A stretch of DNA of 64,000 bases, from positions 1,301,827-1,365,826 of the forward strand of contig CAWCDW010000003.1 of the NCBI GenBank assembly GCA_963794475.1. The letters are read 5' to 3'. The translations under genes were made by a program, and so were the position numbers. Numbering within the stretch: the stretch's first letter is position 1; every line of letters begins with the position of its first letter. The notes under the pieces were generated by a model. That model had not been told where the DNA came from and did not search any database. It worked only from the letters and a program-made list of their open reading frames with translations. Shown here in pieces: positions 38,933-48,077 of this stretch. The stretch is from GAS188 sp963794475 (GTDB taxonomy: Bacteria > Pseudomonadota > Alphaproteobacteria > Rhizobiales > Beijerinckiaceae).

Positions 38933-39836
38933 CGCGGCGCTCGCCACGCCCGAGCCCGCCGCGCCCGAGCGGCTCCCCGAGCGGCTTGGCGTCATCTCCT
39001 GGGAAAGCGGCCCGCGCAAGCTGGTGACGGTCTATCTGCCGCTCGCCTGCTTCGTCATCGTGCTGCTTTTTCCCTTCTATTGGATGGCGATCACCACCTT
39101 CAAGCCGAACAACGAGCTTTACAACTACAAGGACTTCAATCCGCTCTTCGTGCATTCGCCGACGCTCGCCAACGTCAAGAAGCTCTTCTTCGACACGGAT
39201 TATCCGCGATGGCTGTGGACCACCATGCTGATCGCTGCCTCGGCGACCGCGTTGTCGATCTTCGCCAGCGTGCTCGCTGCCTATGCGATCCAGCGCCTTC
39301 GCTTTCGCGGCGCCAATTGGGTGGGGCTCGCCATCTATCTCGCCTATCTCGTGCCCCCCTCGATCCTCTTCATCCCGCTCGCCGCGATGGTGGTGAAGCT
39401 CGGCCTTTTCAATTCGCCGCTCGCCTTGATCCTCACCTACCCGACCTTCCTCGTGCCCTTCTGCACCTGGCTGCTGATCGGCTATTTCAAGTCGATCCCT
39501 TACGAGCTCGAGGAATGCGCGCTGATCGACGGCGCCTCGCGCCTCCAGATCCTGCGCAAGATCACCTTGCCGCTCGCCGTGCCCGGCTTGATTTCCGCCG
39601 GTATCTTCGCCTTCACGCTCTCGTGGAACGAGTTCATCTACGCGCTCGCTTTCATCCAATCCTCCGAGAAGAAGACGCTGCCGGTCGCGGTGCTCACCCA
39701 GCTCGTGCAAGGCGATGATTACCAATGGGGAGCGCTGATGGCGGGCGCGCTCTTCGGCTCGATCCCGGTCGCGCTCTTTTATTCTTTCTTCGTCGATTAT
39801 TATGTCTCGAGCCTCACCGGCGCGGTGAAGGAGTAA
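38925..39836 (+). CDS. Sugar ABC transporter permease 2 (MalG/UgpE type)
   Basis: Inner-membrane permease of 303 residues. A soluble Pro/Glu-rich N-terminus (about 30 residues) precedes six helices. The EAA loop reads EECALIDGASRLQILRKITLP. Overlaps the first permease by eight bases. The operon ends here without an ATPase gene, so it must use an MsmK/UgpC-type ATPase encoded elsewhere. A palindromic repeat follows. Confidence 0.94.
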   Translation: MTDAALATPEPAAPERLPERLGVISWESGPRKLVTVYLPLACFVIVLLFPFYWMAITTFKPNNELYNYKDFNPLFVHSPTLANVKKLFFDTDYPRWLWTTMLIAASATALSIFASVLAAYAIQRLRFRGANWVGLAIYLAYLVPPSILFIPLAAMVVKLGLFNSPLALILTYPTFLVPFCTWLLIGYFKSIPYELEECALIDGASRLQILRKITLPLAVPGLISAGIFAFTLSWNEFIYALAFIQSSEKKTLPVAVLTQLVQGDDYQWGALMAGALFGSIPVALFYSFFVDYYVSSLTGAVKE

Positions 39837-39860
39837 AGCCAAAGCGGTTCTTCCTTAGCC

Positions 39861-39955
39861 GTCATGCGCGGGCTTGGCCCGCGCATCCACGTCTTTCCGC
39901 ACTTCCACGAAGGCACAAGGCATGGATGCCCGGGCCAAGCCCGGGCAGGATGCAA
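39861..39955. repeat. Intergenic palindromic repeat, copy C (two hairpins)
   Basis: Hairpin ATGCGCGGGC-TTG-GCCCGCGCAT (39864-39886) and hairpin TGCCCGGGC-CAA-GCCCGGGCA (39927-39947), inversely arranged, fill the gap between the convergent sugar permease and quinone oxidoreductase genes. A likely bidirectional terminator and a common repeat type in this bacterial group. Confidence 0.75.
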
Positions 39956-39977
39956 CGATGTAGCGCGCGGACCCCCT

Positions 39978-40982
39978 TCACTCCACCGTCAGCACGATCT
40001 TTCCGATATGCGCGCCCGATTCCATCAGCGCGTGCGCCTTGGGCGCGTCGGTAAGCCTGAAGGTCGCGTGGATCACGGGCTTGCAGCGCCCTTGCTCCAG
40101 AAGCGGCCACACCTTCTCTTCGAGCGATTTGGCGATGCGGGCCTTCTGCTCGGCCGAACGGGGCCGCAAGGTCGAGCCCGTATGGGTGAGCCGCTTCATC
40201 ATCAGGCGGCGCAGGTCGAGCGTCACCTTCGAGTCCTTGAGGAAGGCGATCTGCACGATGCGGCCTTCCTCGGCCGCCGCCTCGTAATTGCGCGGCACGT
40301 AATCTCCGCCGACCATGTCGAGGATGAGATCGACCCCCTTGTCCGCGGTCGCGCCTTTCACCGCCTCGACGAAATCTTGCTCGCGGTAGTCGATGGCGAG
40401 ATCGGCGCCGAGCTCGCGGCAGCTCTCGCATTTTTCGGCCGAGCCCGCCGTCGCGAAGACCCGCGCGCCGAAAGCCTTGGCCAGCATGATCGCCGTGGTG
40501 CCGATGCCGGAGCTTCCGCCATGCACGAGGAAGCTCTCGCCCTTTCTCAGGTGCCCGCGGTCGAACACATTGGTCCAGACGGTGAAGAAGGTCTCCGGGA
40601 TCGCGGCAGCCTCGACCATCGTGAGGCCCTTCGGGACCGGCAGCGCATTTGTCGCGTGCACCTTGCAGAATTGCGCATAACCTCCGCCCGGAGCGAGCGC
40701 GCAGACCTTGTCGCCGAGGCGGAAACGCGCCGCGCCTTCGCCGAGCGCGGCGACGTCACCGGCGACCTCGAGGCCCGGCAGGTCGGAGGCGCCGGGCGGC
40801 GGCGGATAATGGCCTTGCCGTTGCAGCACGTCCGGGCGGTTGATGCCCGCCGCGGCCACGCGGATGAGGATCTCGCCGGGGCCGGGCGTCGGCACTGGCC
40901 GCGTCTCGGCGACCAGCGCCTGCGGGCCGCCGGGCTTCGGGATCGCCATCGCCGTCATGGTCGCGGGGAGCGTCTGCGGCAT
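39978..40982 (-). CDS. NAD(P)H quinone oxidoreductase, zinc-type alcohol dehydrogenase superfamily
   Basis: Medium-chain reductase of 334 residues, of the PIG3/QorA-like group without structural zinc. AAGINRPDVLQRQGHYPPPPGAS and LPGLEVAGDVAALG are diagnostic of PIG3-type quinone reductases. VHGGSSGIGTTAI is the NADPH-binding turn. GAGGTGAGACG directly precedes the ATG. Likely a detoxifying quinone reductase in the cytosol. Confidence 0.93.
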   Translation of the reverse strand: MPQTLPATMTAMAIPKPGGPQALVAETRPVPTPGPGEILIRVAAAGINRPDVLQRQGHYPPPPGASDLPGLEVAGDVAALGEGAARFRLGDKVCALAPGGGYAQFCKVHATNALPVPKGLTMVEAAAIPETFFTVWTNVFDRGHLRKGESFLVHGGSSGIGTTAIMLAKAFGARVFATAGSAEKCESCRELGADLAIDYREQDFVEAVKGATADKGVDLILDMVGGDYVPRNYEAAAEEGRIVQIAFLKDSKVTLDLRRLMMKRLTHTGSTLRPRSAEQKARIAKSLEEKVWPLLEQGRCKPVIHATFRLTDAPKAHALMESGAHIGKIVLTVE

Positions 40983-41203
40983 CGTCTCACCTCACGGTTT
41001 TGCTTTTCGGGCTCGCGCAAGCGGCTTCATCTCGCCGGCGCTCGCCTCCTCCATGGAAATGATCTAACTTTCTTCGTGCGGGCTGCCAACAGCGCGCGCG
41101 GCCGGAATCGGCATTCCGGCGGGGATTGGTTGAATTCGACGATCGGTCCGGCCGCAAGATGCAAGCGGCATGGCCGCTCCGGGAAGAGACGGAGGGAACC
41201 CTC

Positions 41204-41395
41204 ATGGAGGATGACGAGCTTCGTCCGAGGCGCCCGGCGCCGACCCATGCGATCGGGCAGGATCTGTCGATGCTTTCGATCGCCGAGATCGATGAGCGGG
41301 TGGCCGCCTTGCGTAATGAGATCATGCGGCTTGAAACCGCCAAGGCCCAGAAGCTCGCGGCGCAGGGTTCGGCGCAATCCTTCTTCAAGCGGTAA
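41204..41395 (+). CDS. DUF1192 family protein
   Basis: Small protein of 63 residues common in alphaproteobacteria: HAIGQDLSMLSIAEIDERVA and LRNEIMRLETAKAQKL form a short coiled coil. GGAGGG about seven bases before the ATG fixes the start. Function unknown. Followed by the candidate sRNA locus and rcdA. Confidence 0.88.
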   Translation: MEDDELRPRRPAPTHAIGQDLSMLSIAEIDERVAALRNEIMRLETAKAQKLAAQGSAQSFFKR

Positions 41396-41540
41396 AGGGC
41401 GCCTGCGTGCCGCCCCAGCATGGGCCGGCCGACGACGCCACCGTAGCGCCTCGGCCTTTCATATCATTTATGGGCGATCGTGATCCGTTTCGGGGCGCTT
41501 AAAAAATTCGGTAAAAATTAACTCAATGTTAAGCTTTAGC

Positions 41541-41634
41541 CGGTATCAAGGTAAATGTCAGGTGGCTCTCCTGTCCACTTGTTTGACGCCTCCCTGTTTT
41601 ACCTTAAGAGCCGCTTCGTGCGGCTCTTTTTTTG
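41541..41634 (+). ncRNA. Candidate trans-acting sRNA (suhB/MmgR, alpha-r8-like)
   Basis: The 442-base gap between DUF1192 and rcdA holds a short, probably separate transcript. GTGG (41562) and CCAC (41575) close a small hairpin whose loop is CTCTCCTGT. A single-stranded CCTCCC tract follows, then a textbook terminator at 41606. Two CU-rich anti-Shine-Dalgarno motifs, one in a loop and one unpaired, before a Rho-independent terminator with a long U-tract is the layout of Hfq-dependent sRNAs of the MmgR/suhB family in Rhizobiales. The family match is from memory and was not searched. The 5' end is estimated. Confidence 0.6.
41606..41634 (+). terminator. Strong Rho-independent terminator
   Basis: Perfect nine-pair stem AAGAGCCGC/GCGGCTCTT with loop TTCGT, followed by an uninterrupted run of T. 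It ends the candidate sRNA transcript rather than the DUF1192 mRNA, whose stop is 210 bases upstream. Confidence 0.92.
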
Positions 41635-41837
41635 TTCTCATCTCAAAACAAATACCAAAAACTTGCACAATTAACCTTAACAAAAGGTAAGCGCGCCGGG
41701 CACGTCGCCCTGGCTTTACACTTGCGATACTCGATTTCATCAATCGAGCCCGCTCCCTTCCGAGACAAGACCTCTCGCGGGGACGACCGTCGAGGGGATG
41801 GCCGAGAGACGGGCCAGAGACGCGAACGAGGCGCAAG

Positions 41838-42425
41838 GTGAACGAGACGCGACCGGTCACGCGAATAGGGGCGCATGGCGCCGTCATCTTCGCCGAAAGC
41901 TTCGTCCATTCGGAGCAATTTACGGGCTTGTTCCGCGAGGGCATGGGGCTCGTCGAGGAAACGGCGAGCTATCTCGACGGCAAGGGGCGGGAGGATTCGA
42001 GGCTTCTTCCGAAACAAGCAGCGCTCGGCTACGCGACAGAAAGCATGCGCCTCACGACACGGCTCATGCAGCTCGCCTCATGGCTCCTGCTGCAACGCGC
42101 CGTCGGCGAGGGCGAGCTCAGCCGCCTGCAAGCCGAGCGCGACAAGGCGCGCATCACGCTGAAGGACATGCAAGCGCCGTCGCCCGAGGAAACGATCGCT
42201 CATTTGCCGCAAGGGCTTCTGGCGCTGATCGCGCGCTCCTTGCGCATTCAGGAGCGCATCTGCCATCTCGATCGCCAGATCACGCAAAGCCTCGAGGCGG
42301 AGGCGCCTCCGCCAAGCCTCGAGAATCCGGTCAGCGAACAAATCGCGAAGCTACGCCTGGCTCTTGGCGCCGGCGATCTTGGCGCCAGCGAGCTTGGCGC
42401 CAGCGAGCTTGGCGCGGGCGACTAA
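41838..42425 (+). CDS. rcdA: DUF1465 protein, RcdA-type regulator of CtrA degradation
   Basis: 195 residues. The three-helix DUF1465 domain is clear: VIFAESFVHSEQFTGLFREGM, LVEETASYLDG, ATESMRLTTRLMQLASWLLL. In Caulobacter, RcdA is a ClpXP adaptor that helps degrade the cell-cycle regulator CtrA. The C-terminal tail here is long and repetitive, with GDLGASELGASELGAGD from four 15-nt repeats. The GTG start at 41838 lies downstream of a GC-rich leader. It ends five bases from the convergent rpmE stop. Confidence 0.88.
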   Translation: MNETRPVTRIGAHGAVIFAESFVHSEQFTGLFREGMGLVEETASYLDGKGREDSRLLPKQAALGYATESMRLTTRLMQLASWLLLQRAVGEGELSRLQAERDKARITLKDMQAPSPEETIAHLPQGLLALIARSLRIQERICHLDRQITQSLEAEAPPPSLENPVSEQIAKLRLALGAGDLGASELGASELGAGD

Positions 42426-42430
42426 AGCTC

Positions 42431-42661
42431 TCAGGATTTTCCGAATTTGAGCTCGCCGAATTTCTTGGCGAAACGCGACACGCGTCCGCCGCGATCGGTG
42501 AGCTGCTGCTGGCCGCCGGTCCAGGCCGGATGACTCTTGGGATCGATGTCGAGGGTCAGCGCATCGCCCGCCTTGCCATAGGTCGAGCGGGTCTGGAACT
42601 CCGTCCCGTCCGTCATGACGACTTTGATGAAATGGTAGTCGGGATGGGTATCGGCCTTCAT
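42431..42661 (-). CDS. rpmE: 50S ribosomal protein L31
   Basis: Ribosomal protein bL31 of 76 residues, Cys-free (zinc-independent) form: MKADTHPDYHFIKVVMTDGT, then TRSTYGKAGDALTLDIDPKS and HPAWTGG. The ATG at 42661 is preferred to the GTG at 42670. The Cys-free type as main copy is normal in alphaproteobacteria. Confidence 0.97.
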   Translation of the reverse strand: MKADTHPDYHFIKVVMTDGTEFQTRSTYGKAGDALTLDIDPKSHPAWTGGQQQLTDRGGRVSRFAKKFGELKFGKS

Positions 42662-42891
42662 GCCGGTCACTCTTCAAAAAACGCCAACGTTTTGCCGCAA
42701 GCGGCGAAAGCGAGGGCTGTTGATGGAAAGCTTTCGCGATTGCCCTCTAGAGCATCATCCGCAAAAATGAAAGCGATTTTTGGCGCCTGGATTTTTGAAG
42801 GGAAGGATCTTGATCAAAAGGGATTTTGATTCGAGACCGATTTGTTCAAGACCGGCCGAATCGCCACGAAATATGAGGATTTTCGACCGCA

Positions 42892-43404
42892 ATGCCCCTC
42901 TCTCCCCAAGCGCTTCTTTCCCATCTCGAGGGTCTCGGCATCACGACGCGCACGGTCGAGCATCCGGCGCTCTTCACCGTGACCCAGTCGCGCGAGCTGC
43001 GCGGGGAGCTGCCGGGCGGCCACACGAAAAATCTGTTCCTCAAGGACAAGAAGGGCCGTTTCTTCCTCGTCTCCTGTCGCGAGGACGCGAATGTCGATCT
43101 CAAGCGCCTGCACGAGCGGCTCGGCGCGTCGGGGCGCCTCTCCTTCGGCAGCGCCGAGCAATTGATGGACAAGCTCGGCGTCGAACCCGGCGCCGTCACG
43201 CTTTTCGGCGCCGTGAATGACGAAAAAAGGGAAGTGACCGTTGCAATCGACAAAGGCTTGCTCGAATTCGATGTCATCAACGCGCACCCCCTGACCAACA
43301 CCATGACCACCGCGCTCTCCCGCGACGATCTCATGCGCTTCCTCGAGACGACCGGGCATGCACCGCTCGTCATCGACGTTGAACCCAAGGCCGAGGCGCA
43401 GTAG
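42892..43404 (+). CDS. Prolyl-tRNA editing protein (YbaK/ProX family)
   Basis: Free-standing editing deacylase of 170 residues that clears Ala-tRNA-Pro or similar mischarged tRNAs. LGITTRTVEHPALFTV, GGHTKNLFLKDKKGRFFLVS (with the catalytic Lys) and GAVTLFGAVND match the ProX group. Cytosolic. It stands alone; the 230 bases after it hold nothing that I can identify. Confidence 0.92.
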   Translation: MPLSPQALLSHLEGLGITTRTVEHPALFTVTQSRELRGELPGGHTKNLFLKDKKGRFFLVSCREDANVDLKRLHERLGASGRLSFGSAEQLMDKLGVEPGAVTLFGAVNDEKREVTVAIDKGLLEFDVINAHPLTNTMTTALSRDDLMRFLETTGHAPLVIDVEPKAEAQ

Positions 43405-43635
43405 TGGGCGCAAGCGGGCGCCGCGTTGTCAAAGCCACGGTCTCGCACCATCTGAAGCCAGGGCGCGACCCGCGCCCAAAGCGAAGCGCCGGCTTGAGCG
43501 TTATGGGCTTTGCGATTGATCATGGTGGCGCTATCGAAAGGGCGCGATCAAGGAACTCTCGCTTGAACCGCTTCCTTCGGGCCTCAGCGGGCCCGTGGCA
43601 GTGGCGAGCGCACTCGAAAAGGACCGGTTGAGGCC

Positions 43636-44526
43636 ATGCAAGATCAGGTCAGCGCCACGGAGCTCGTGAAAGACACGACGACCGCGGGCTTCCGACAGGA
43701 TGTCATCGCGGAATCGGCGCGCCAGCCGGTGCTCGTCGATTTTTGGGCGCCCTGGTGCGGCCCTTGCAAACAGCTTGGGCCCATTCTCGACAAGGCCGTG
43801 CAGGCCGCGAAGGGCAAGGTGAAGCTCGTCAAGATGAACATCGACGAGCACCCTCAGATTCCAGGTCAGCTCGGCATCCAGTCGATTCCGGCCGTGATCG
43901 CCTTTCAGCGTGGCCAACCTGTCGACGGCTTCATGGGAGCGGTGCCGGAAAGCCAGGTGAAGGCCTTCATCGAGAGGCTCGTGGGACCACTCGGCCCGTC
44001 CTCGATCGATACGCTACTTACGCAAGCCGACGAGGCGGCGAAGAAGGGCGATATCGGGGGCGCTGCGGAAACCTATGCGGCGGCGCTCGCGCAAGAGGAG
44101 GGCAATGCGCGCGCGCTCGGCGGGCTCGCGCGCATGCAGGTCGAGAGCGGCGCCCTCGAGGAGGCGAGGCGCTTTCTGGCTATGGCGCCGGCGGACAAGG
44201 CCGATGACCCGGCGATCTCGGCCGCGCGCGCGGCCTTGGAGCTCGCCGAGCAGGCGGCCAATGCGGGAGACCTCAAGGGCCTCGAGGCCGCGGTCTCGGC
44301 GAACCCGCTCGACCACCAGGCGCGCTTCGATCTTGCCGCGGCGCTCAACGCCAAGGGCCGGCGCGAGGAGGCCATTGACCAGCTTATCGCCATCATCAAG
44401 CGCGACCGCGGCTGGAAGGATGATGGTGCTCGCAAGCAGCTTCTGCAGTTCTTCGAGGCTTGGGGACCGATGGACGAGATGACGAAGCTCGGGCGGCGCA
44501 AGCTCTCCTCGGTGCTCTTCTCCTGA
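43636..44526 (+). CDS. Thioredoxin-TPR protein (CnoX/YbbN-like)
   Basis: 296 residues. The N-terminal thioredoxin fold has the active site FWAPWCGPCKQLGP near residue 40 and IQSIPAVIAFQRG with the cis-Pro. The C-terminal half (about 125-295) is TPR-like and Ala-rich, as in E. coli CnoX (YbbN), a chaperone and thiol holder that cooperates with GroEL. The CGPC pair is intact, unlike the SQHC of E. coli, so redox activity is expected. Same-strand neighbours are a Lon-N-like protein and Trm112. Confidence 0.93.
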   Translation: MQDQVSATELVKDTTTAGFRQDVIAESARQPVLVDFWAPWCGPCKQLGPILDKAVQAAKGKVKLVKMNIDEHPQIPGQLGIQSIPAVIAFQRGQPVDGFMGAVPESQVKAFIERLVGPLGPSSIDTLLTQADEAAKKGDIGGAAETYAAALAQEEGNARALGGLARMQVESGALEEARRFLAMAPADKADDPAISAARAALELAEQAANAGDLKGLEAAVSANPLDHQARFDLAAALNAKGRREEAIDQLIAIIKRDRGWKDDGARKQLLQFFEAWGPMDEMTKLGRRKLSSVLFS

Positions 44527-44669
44527 GGAATGCAACACCGTCCGGAGGCGTTGAGATGAAATCGACGCGGCGCCTTTCTCTCTTCGCCTTCGTGCACGAT
44601 GCGCCGCATCGATGGATCGAGGCCATGGCGTTTTCTCACTCCAGACGCAGCCGGCTTTAGGGGAAGCTG

Positions 44670-45341
44670 ATGGGCATCAACGTTCCCTATCGGGGACCGG
44701 CCGACCTTCCCGAGACGTTGCGCGTCTTTCCGCTCGCCGGCGCCCTGCTCTTGCCGCGCGGTCATATGCCGCTCAACATATTCGAGCCGCGCTATCTCGC
44801 GCTCGTCGACGACGCGCTGCGGACGGACCGGCTCTTCGGCGTGATTCAGCCCGACGAGGAAGCCTCTTCCGAGGCGCTCGCGCCGAAGCTTTACGGCACG
44901 GGGTGCGCCGGGCGCATCACCCAATTCGCCGAGACGGGCGATGGGCGTTACCTCGTGACACTCACGGGCGTTGCTCGCTTCGCGGTCTCGGCCGAGCTTT
45001 CAGCGGACACGCCCTACCGGCAATGCCAGGTCGATTTCCACAAATATGTGAGCGATTTCACGGCGCGCGCGGGCGAGGACCTCGTCGACCGCGAAGCCGT
45101 GCTCGACGCGCTTCGCCGCTTCGCCAAAGCCAATGATCTGCGCGTCGATTGGAAGGGCATCGAGGATGCGCCAAACGAGGCGCTCGTCAACGCGCTCGCC
45201 ATGATGAGCCCTTTCGGGGCGCGCGAGAAGCAAGCACTCCTCGAGGCGCCCGATCTCAAATCGCGTGCCGAAATCCTGGTCGCGATCACGGAATTCGAGC
45301 TCGCCAAGACGGGCGGCGGTTCCGAAACGCCGCTGCAATGA
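44670..45341 (+). CDS. Lon substrate-binding domain (LON_substr_bdg) protein
   Basis: 223 residues resembling only the N-terminal domain of Lon protease: LRVFPLAGALLLPRGHMPLN, IFEPRYLALVDDALRTDRLFGVIQ, GCAGRITQFAETGDGRYLVTLTGVARF. No ATPase or peptidase domain. Common in alphaproteobacteria, partner unknown. Its stop overlaps an in-frame ATG of the Trm112 gene region, so the two are likely cotranscribed. Confidence 0.9.
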   Translation: MGINVPYRGPADLPETLRVFPLAGALLLPRGHMPLNIFEPRYLALVDDALRTDRLFGVIQPDEEASSEALAPKLYGTGCAGRITQFAETGDGRYLVTLTGVARFAVSAELSADTPYRQCQVDFHKYVSDFTARAGEDLVDREAVLDALRRFAKANDLRVDWKGIEDAPNEALVNALAMMSPFGAREKQALLEAPDLKSRAEILVAITEFELAKTGGGSETPLQ

Positions 45342-45352
45342 GGGAGATCCCG

Positions 45353-45562
45353 ATGGAAGAGCCGCAACCGACCGATCAGGACAATCGCGCCGCGGTGGAC
45401 CGCAAGCTTTTGGAAATCCTGGTGTGCCCCCTCACCAAGGGGCCGCTCGAATATGATGCGCGCCGCCAGGAGCTGATCAGCCGCTCGGCGAAGCTCGCCT
45501 ATCCGATCCGCGACGGCGTGCCGATCATGCTGCCCGAGGAAGCCCGGCCGATCGAAGGCTAA
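45353..45562 (+). CDS. Trm112 family zinc-ribbon-like protein
   Basis: Small protein of 69 residues of the Trm112/YcaR family: LLEILVCPLTKGPLEYDARR and ELISRSAKLAYPIRDGVPIML. Members stabilise methyltransferases. The ATG at 45353 has GGGAG at seven bases; an ATG at 45338 would overlap the previous stop. Only one Cys of the zinc site remains, as usual in bacteria. Convergent with the LysE gene, with a four-base overlap at the stops. Confidence 0.92.
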   Translation: MEEPQPTDQDNRAAVDRKLLEILVCPLTKGPLEYDARRQELISRSAKLAYPIRDGVPIMLPEEARPIEG

Positions 45563-46185
45563 TTCTGCGCCGCGCGCAGGCTCACCGCGGCGATGCCGGC
45601 GCCGATCAGCAAGCTGCCGCCCAACCGGTTTGCAAGCGCGATGGCGCGCGGGTTTCCCATGAGCACGCGGGCCCGCGAAGCGACGAGTGCATAGCCCAAG
45701 GCGTTGGCGAAGGCGAGGACGAGGAAGCTCGTCTCGAAGATCAGCATCTGCGTCAGGAAATCCCCATTGCGGTCGATGAACTGGGGCAGGAAGGCGACGA
45801 AGAAGGTGAGGCTTTTCGGGTTGAGCGCCGTCACGACAAAAGCATGCGTGAGCATCCGCAACGGCCGGGTGGCGTCTCGCCGAGGCGACGCGTCGAATGT
45901 GCCGCCGGCGCGCCAGAGCTTGACGCCGAGCCAGACCAGATAGGCGGCGCCCATCCATTTGAGCAAGGTGAACACGCTGCCGGAGGCCGCCAGCAAGGCG
46001 CCGAGCCCGAGCATCGACAAGGTCATCGCCGTGAAATCGCCGAGCGCCACACCGATCGCGATCGGCAGCGCGGCGCGCAAGCCTTGGCCCAGCGCGTAGG
46101 AGACGACGAGCAGCACGGTCGGCCCCGGAATCAACACCAATACACCGGAGGCGATGAGGAAGGCGAGCCAGGTCGCGAGCGTCAT
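45559..46185 (-). CDS. LysE/RhtB family amino-acid exporter
   Basis: Six-helix exporter of 208 residues: LIPGPTVLLVVSYALGQG near residue 19 and LNPKSLTFFVAFLPQF near 118 are family landmarks. Substrate an amino acid or homoserine lactone, not determined. Divergent from the MATE gene, with a 180-base gap. Confidence 0.92.
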   Translation of the reverse strand: MTLATWLAFLIASGVLVLIPGPTVLLVVSYALGQGLRAALPIAIGVALGDFTAMTLSMLGLGALLAASGSVFTLLKWMGAAYLVWLGVKLWRAGGTFDASPRRDATRPLRMLTHAFVVTALNPKSLTFFVAFLPQFIDRNGDFLTQMLIFETSFLVLAFANALGYALVASRARVLMGNPRAIALANRLGGSLLIGAGIAAVSLRAAQN

Positions 46186-46510
46186 GGGTTCCTCGTGCGG
46201 GTCATTCTTGGAGCACGCCGCACCGTTAGGCCTTCAGGCTGCGGGATGCAAAATCGGCCTTTCGGAGCGAGCCCGCGTCACATCGCGAGCCGGCGCGTAG
46301 AGCGCCCTTGCGGGCGGCGTTTCACCTGCTACAACACGCCTGCCAGGGACCACCCTGCGCCACGGGTTGACCTTCGGCCACGAGTTTCCCTCGTCGGAAA
46401 TGGCTTGGTCCCGTTTTCATCGAGCCGCGGAACGGCCAAGCGGGAAGACGTACCGCCGGGCCGGATCCGTCGGCGGCATCGGGGAGGGCCCCGCCGTTTC
46501 GGAGATCGAA

Positions 46511-47992
46511 ATGGAAAGGGCGGCGATCCGATCTGAAATCGAGGATGAGCGCAAAGCGGCCACAGGCACGCGCGTGATTTGCCGCGTCGAGCCGAAACGA
46601 AGCCTCGCGCCTTGGATCGGCGAGCTTCGCGAGACGGCGCTGCTGAGCGCTCCGCTCATCCTCACCAGCATCGCGCAGATGGCGATCAACGCGACCACGA
46701 CCATGATGGTCGGGCATCTCGGGCCTGAGAGCCTTTCGGCCGCGGCGCTCGCCAACAGCCTCTACACTTCCTTCCTGGTGTTCAGCCTGGGCTTCGTCTC
46801 GGCCGTCGCCCCGATGATGGCGAATGAGCGCGGCCGTGATCCGCACGCGACGGAAGAATTGCGGCGCACGGTACGCCAGGGCTTTTGGGCCGCCATCGCC
46901 ATCTCGGCGCCGATCTGGCTCATCCTGTGGCAGGCGGAGACGCTTCTCATCCTGCTCGGCCAGGCGCCAGCGGGCGCTCGCCGCGCGGCCTTCTATATGC
47001 ATCATGTTCAATGGGGGCTGCTGCCGCAACTTTTCTACATGGTGCTGCGCTCGTTCCTCGCGGTGCTCGGGCGCCCCTTATGGACGCTCGTCGCCGCGGC
47101 GGCCGCGATCCTCGTCAACCTCGGGCTCGGCACTTGCCTGATCCATGGCTATCTCGGCCTGCCGGCGCTCGGCCTCGCGGGCGCCGGCATCGCCAGCGCT
47201 TGCGCCGGAACGACCTTGTTCATCGGGCTTGCGCTCGTTGTCACGCTCGATCCGCGCTTTCGCCGCTATCGCCTGTTCGAGCGGGTCTGGCGCGCGGACT
47301 GGCCGCGCTTTTTTGAGCTGATGCGGCTCGGTTTGCCGATCGCCGTCGCGCTCGCTTTCGAGGCCACGATCTTCTCGGCCGCGACGCTCATGATGGGGCT
47401 GATCGGCGCTGCGGCCGTCGCCGCCCATGCGATCGCCATGCAGATCGGCACGCTGGGCTATATGGTGCCGACCGGCATCGCCCAGGCGGCGACGGTGCGC
47501 GTCGGCCTCGCGCGCGGCGCGGGCGACGCCGAGCGGATCCGGCGCGCCGGCTGGACCGCCTATGCGATGGCGCTCGGCGCTTCGGGCCTCGTGGCCCTTT
47601 TCGTGGTGCTCGAGCCTCGCTTTCTCGCGAGCCTCTTTATCAATGTCGACGCCCCCGCGAATGCCGAGGTCGTCGCGCTCGCCCTCACCTATCTCGGCTT
47701 CGCGGCGCTGTTCTTGATGACGGATTCCCTGCAAGTCGTGATCGCCGGCATGTTGCGCGGCCTCTTCGACACGCGGGTGCCGATGTGGATCGCCGCCTTC
47801 GGCTACTGGATCCTCGGCCTGCCGCTCGGCGCGCTCCTCGCCTTCCGTTTCGGCTTCGCGGGCGTCGGCATCTGGACCGGCATCGTCGCGAGCCTCGGCG
47901 TGGTCGGCCTTGTCATGACGGCGCGGTGGGTGCGCCGCGAGAGATATGGCCTTGTCCCGAAACGCAGCGAAAGATTGACTGCTAGTGGATAA
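46511..47992 (+). CDS. MATE family multidrug efflux transporter
   Basis: Cation-coupled drug exporter of the NorM subgroup with twelve helices, about 493 residues from the ATG at 46511. The frame is open to 46367, but that adds 48 polar residues. ATALLSAPLILTSIAQMAINATTTMMVGHLG is helix 1, with the conserved PLILT, and GLPIAVALAFEATIF the start of the second half. Closes on a region of convergent genes at 48 kb. Confidence 0.92.
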   Translation: MERAAIRSEIEDERKAATGTRVICRVEPKRSLAPWIGELRETALLSAPLILTSIAQMAINATTTMMVGHLGPESLSAAALANSLYTSFLVFSLGFVSAVAPMMANERGRDPHATEELRRTVRQGFWAAIAISAPIWLILWQAETLLILLGQAPAGARRAAFYMHHVQWGLLPQLFYMVLRSFLAVLGRPLWTLVAAAAAILVNLGLGTCLIHGYLGLPALGLAGAGIASACAGTTLFIGLALVVTLDPRFRRYRLFERVWRADWPRFFELMRLGLPIAVALAFEATIFSAATLMMGLIGAAAVAAHAIAMQIGTLGYMVPTGIAQAATVRVGLARGAGDAERIRRAGWTAYAMALGASGLVALFVVLEPRFLASLFINVDAPANAEVVALALTYLGFAALFLMTDSLQVVIAGMLRGLFDTRVPMWIAAFGYWILGLPLGALLAFRFGFAGVGIWTGIVASLGVVGLVMTARWVRRERYGLVPKRSERLTASG

Positions 47993-48077
47993 AAATCCGA
48001 CGCTTCGGACTCGCCGTGGAAAGGCCGTTTCCGACCCACTGCGGTCATGGCCAGTGCCGCCACAGGTAGTACCGCTC

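Noticed and set aside
44556..44660. 34-residue ORF between the thioredoxin-TPR and Lon-N-like genes
   Set aside because: No ribosome-binding site of note and no likeness to any family; treated as intergenic.
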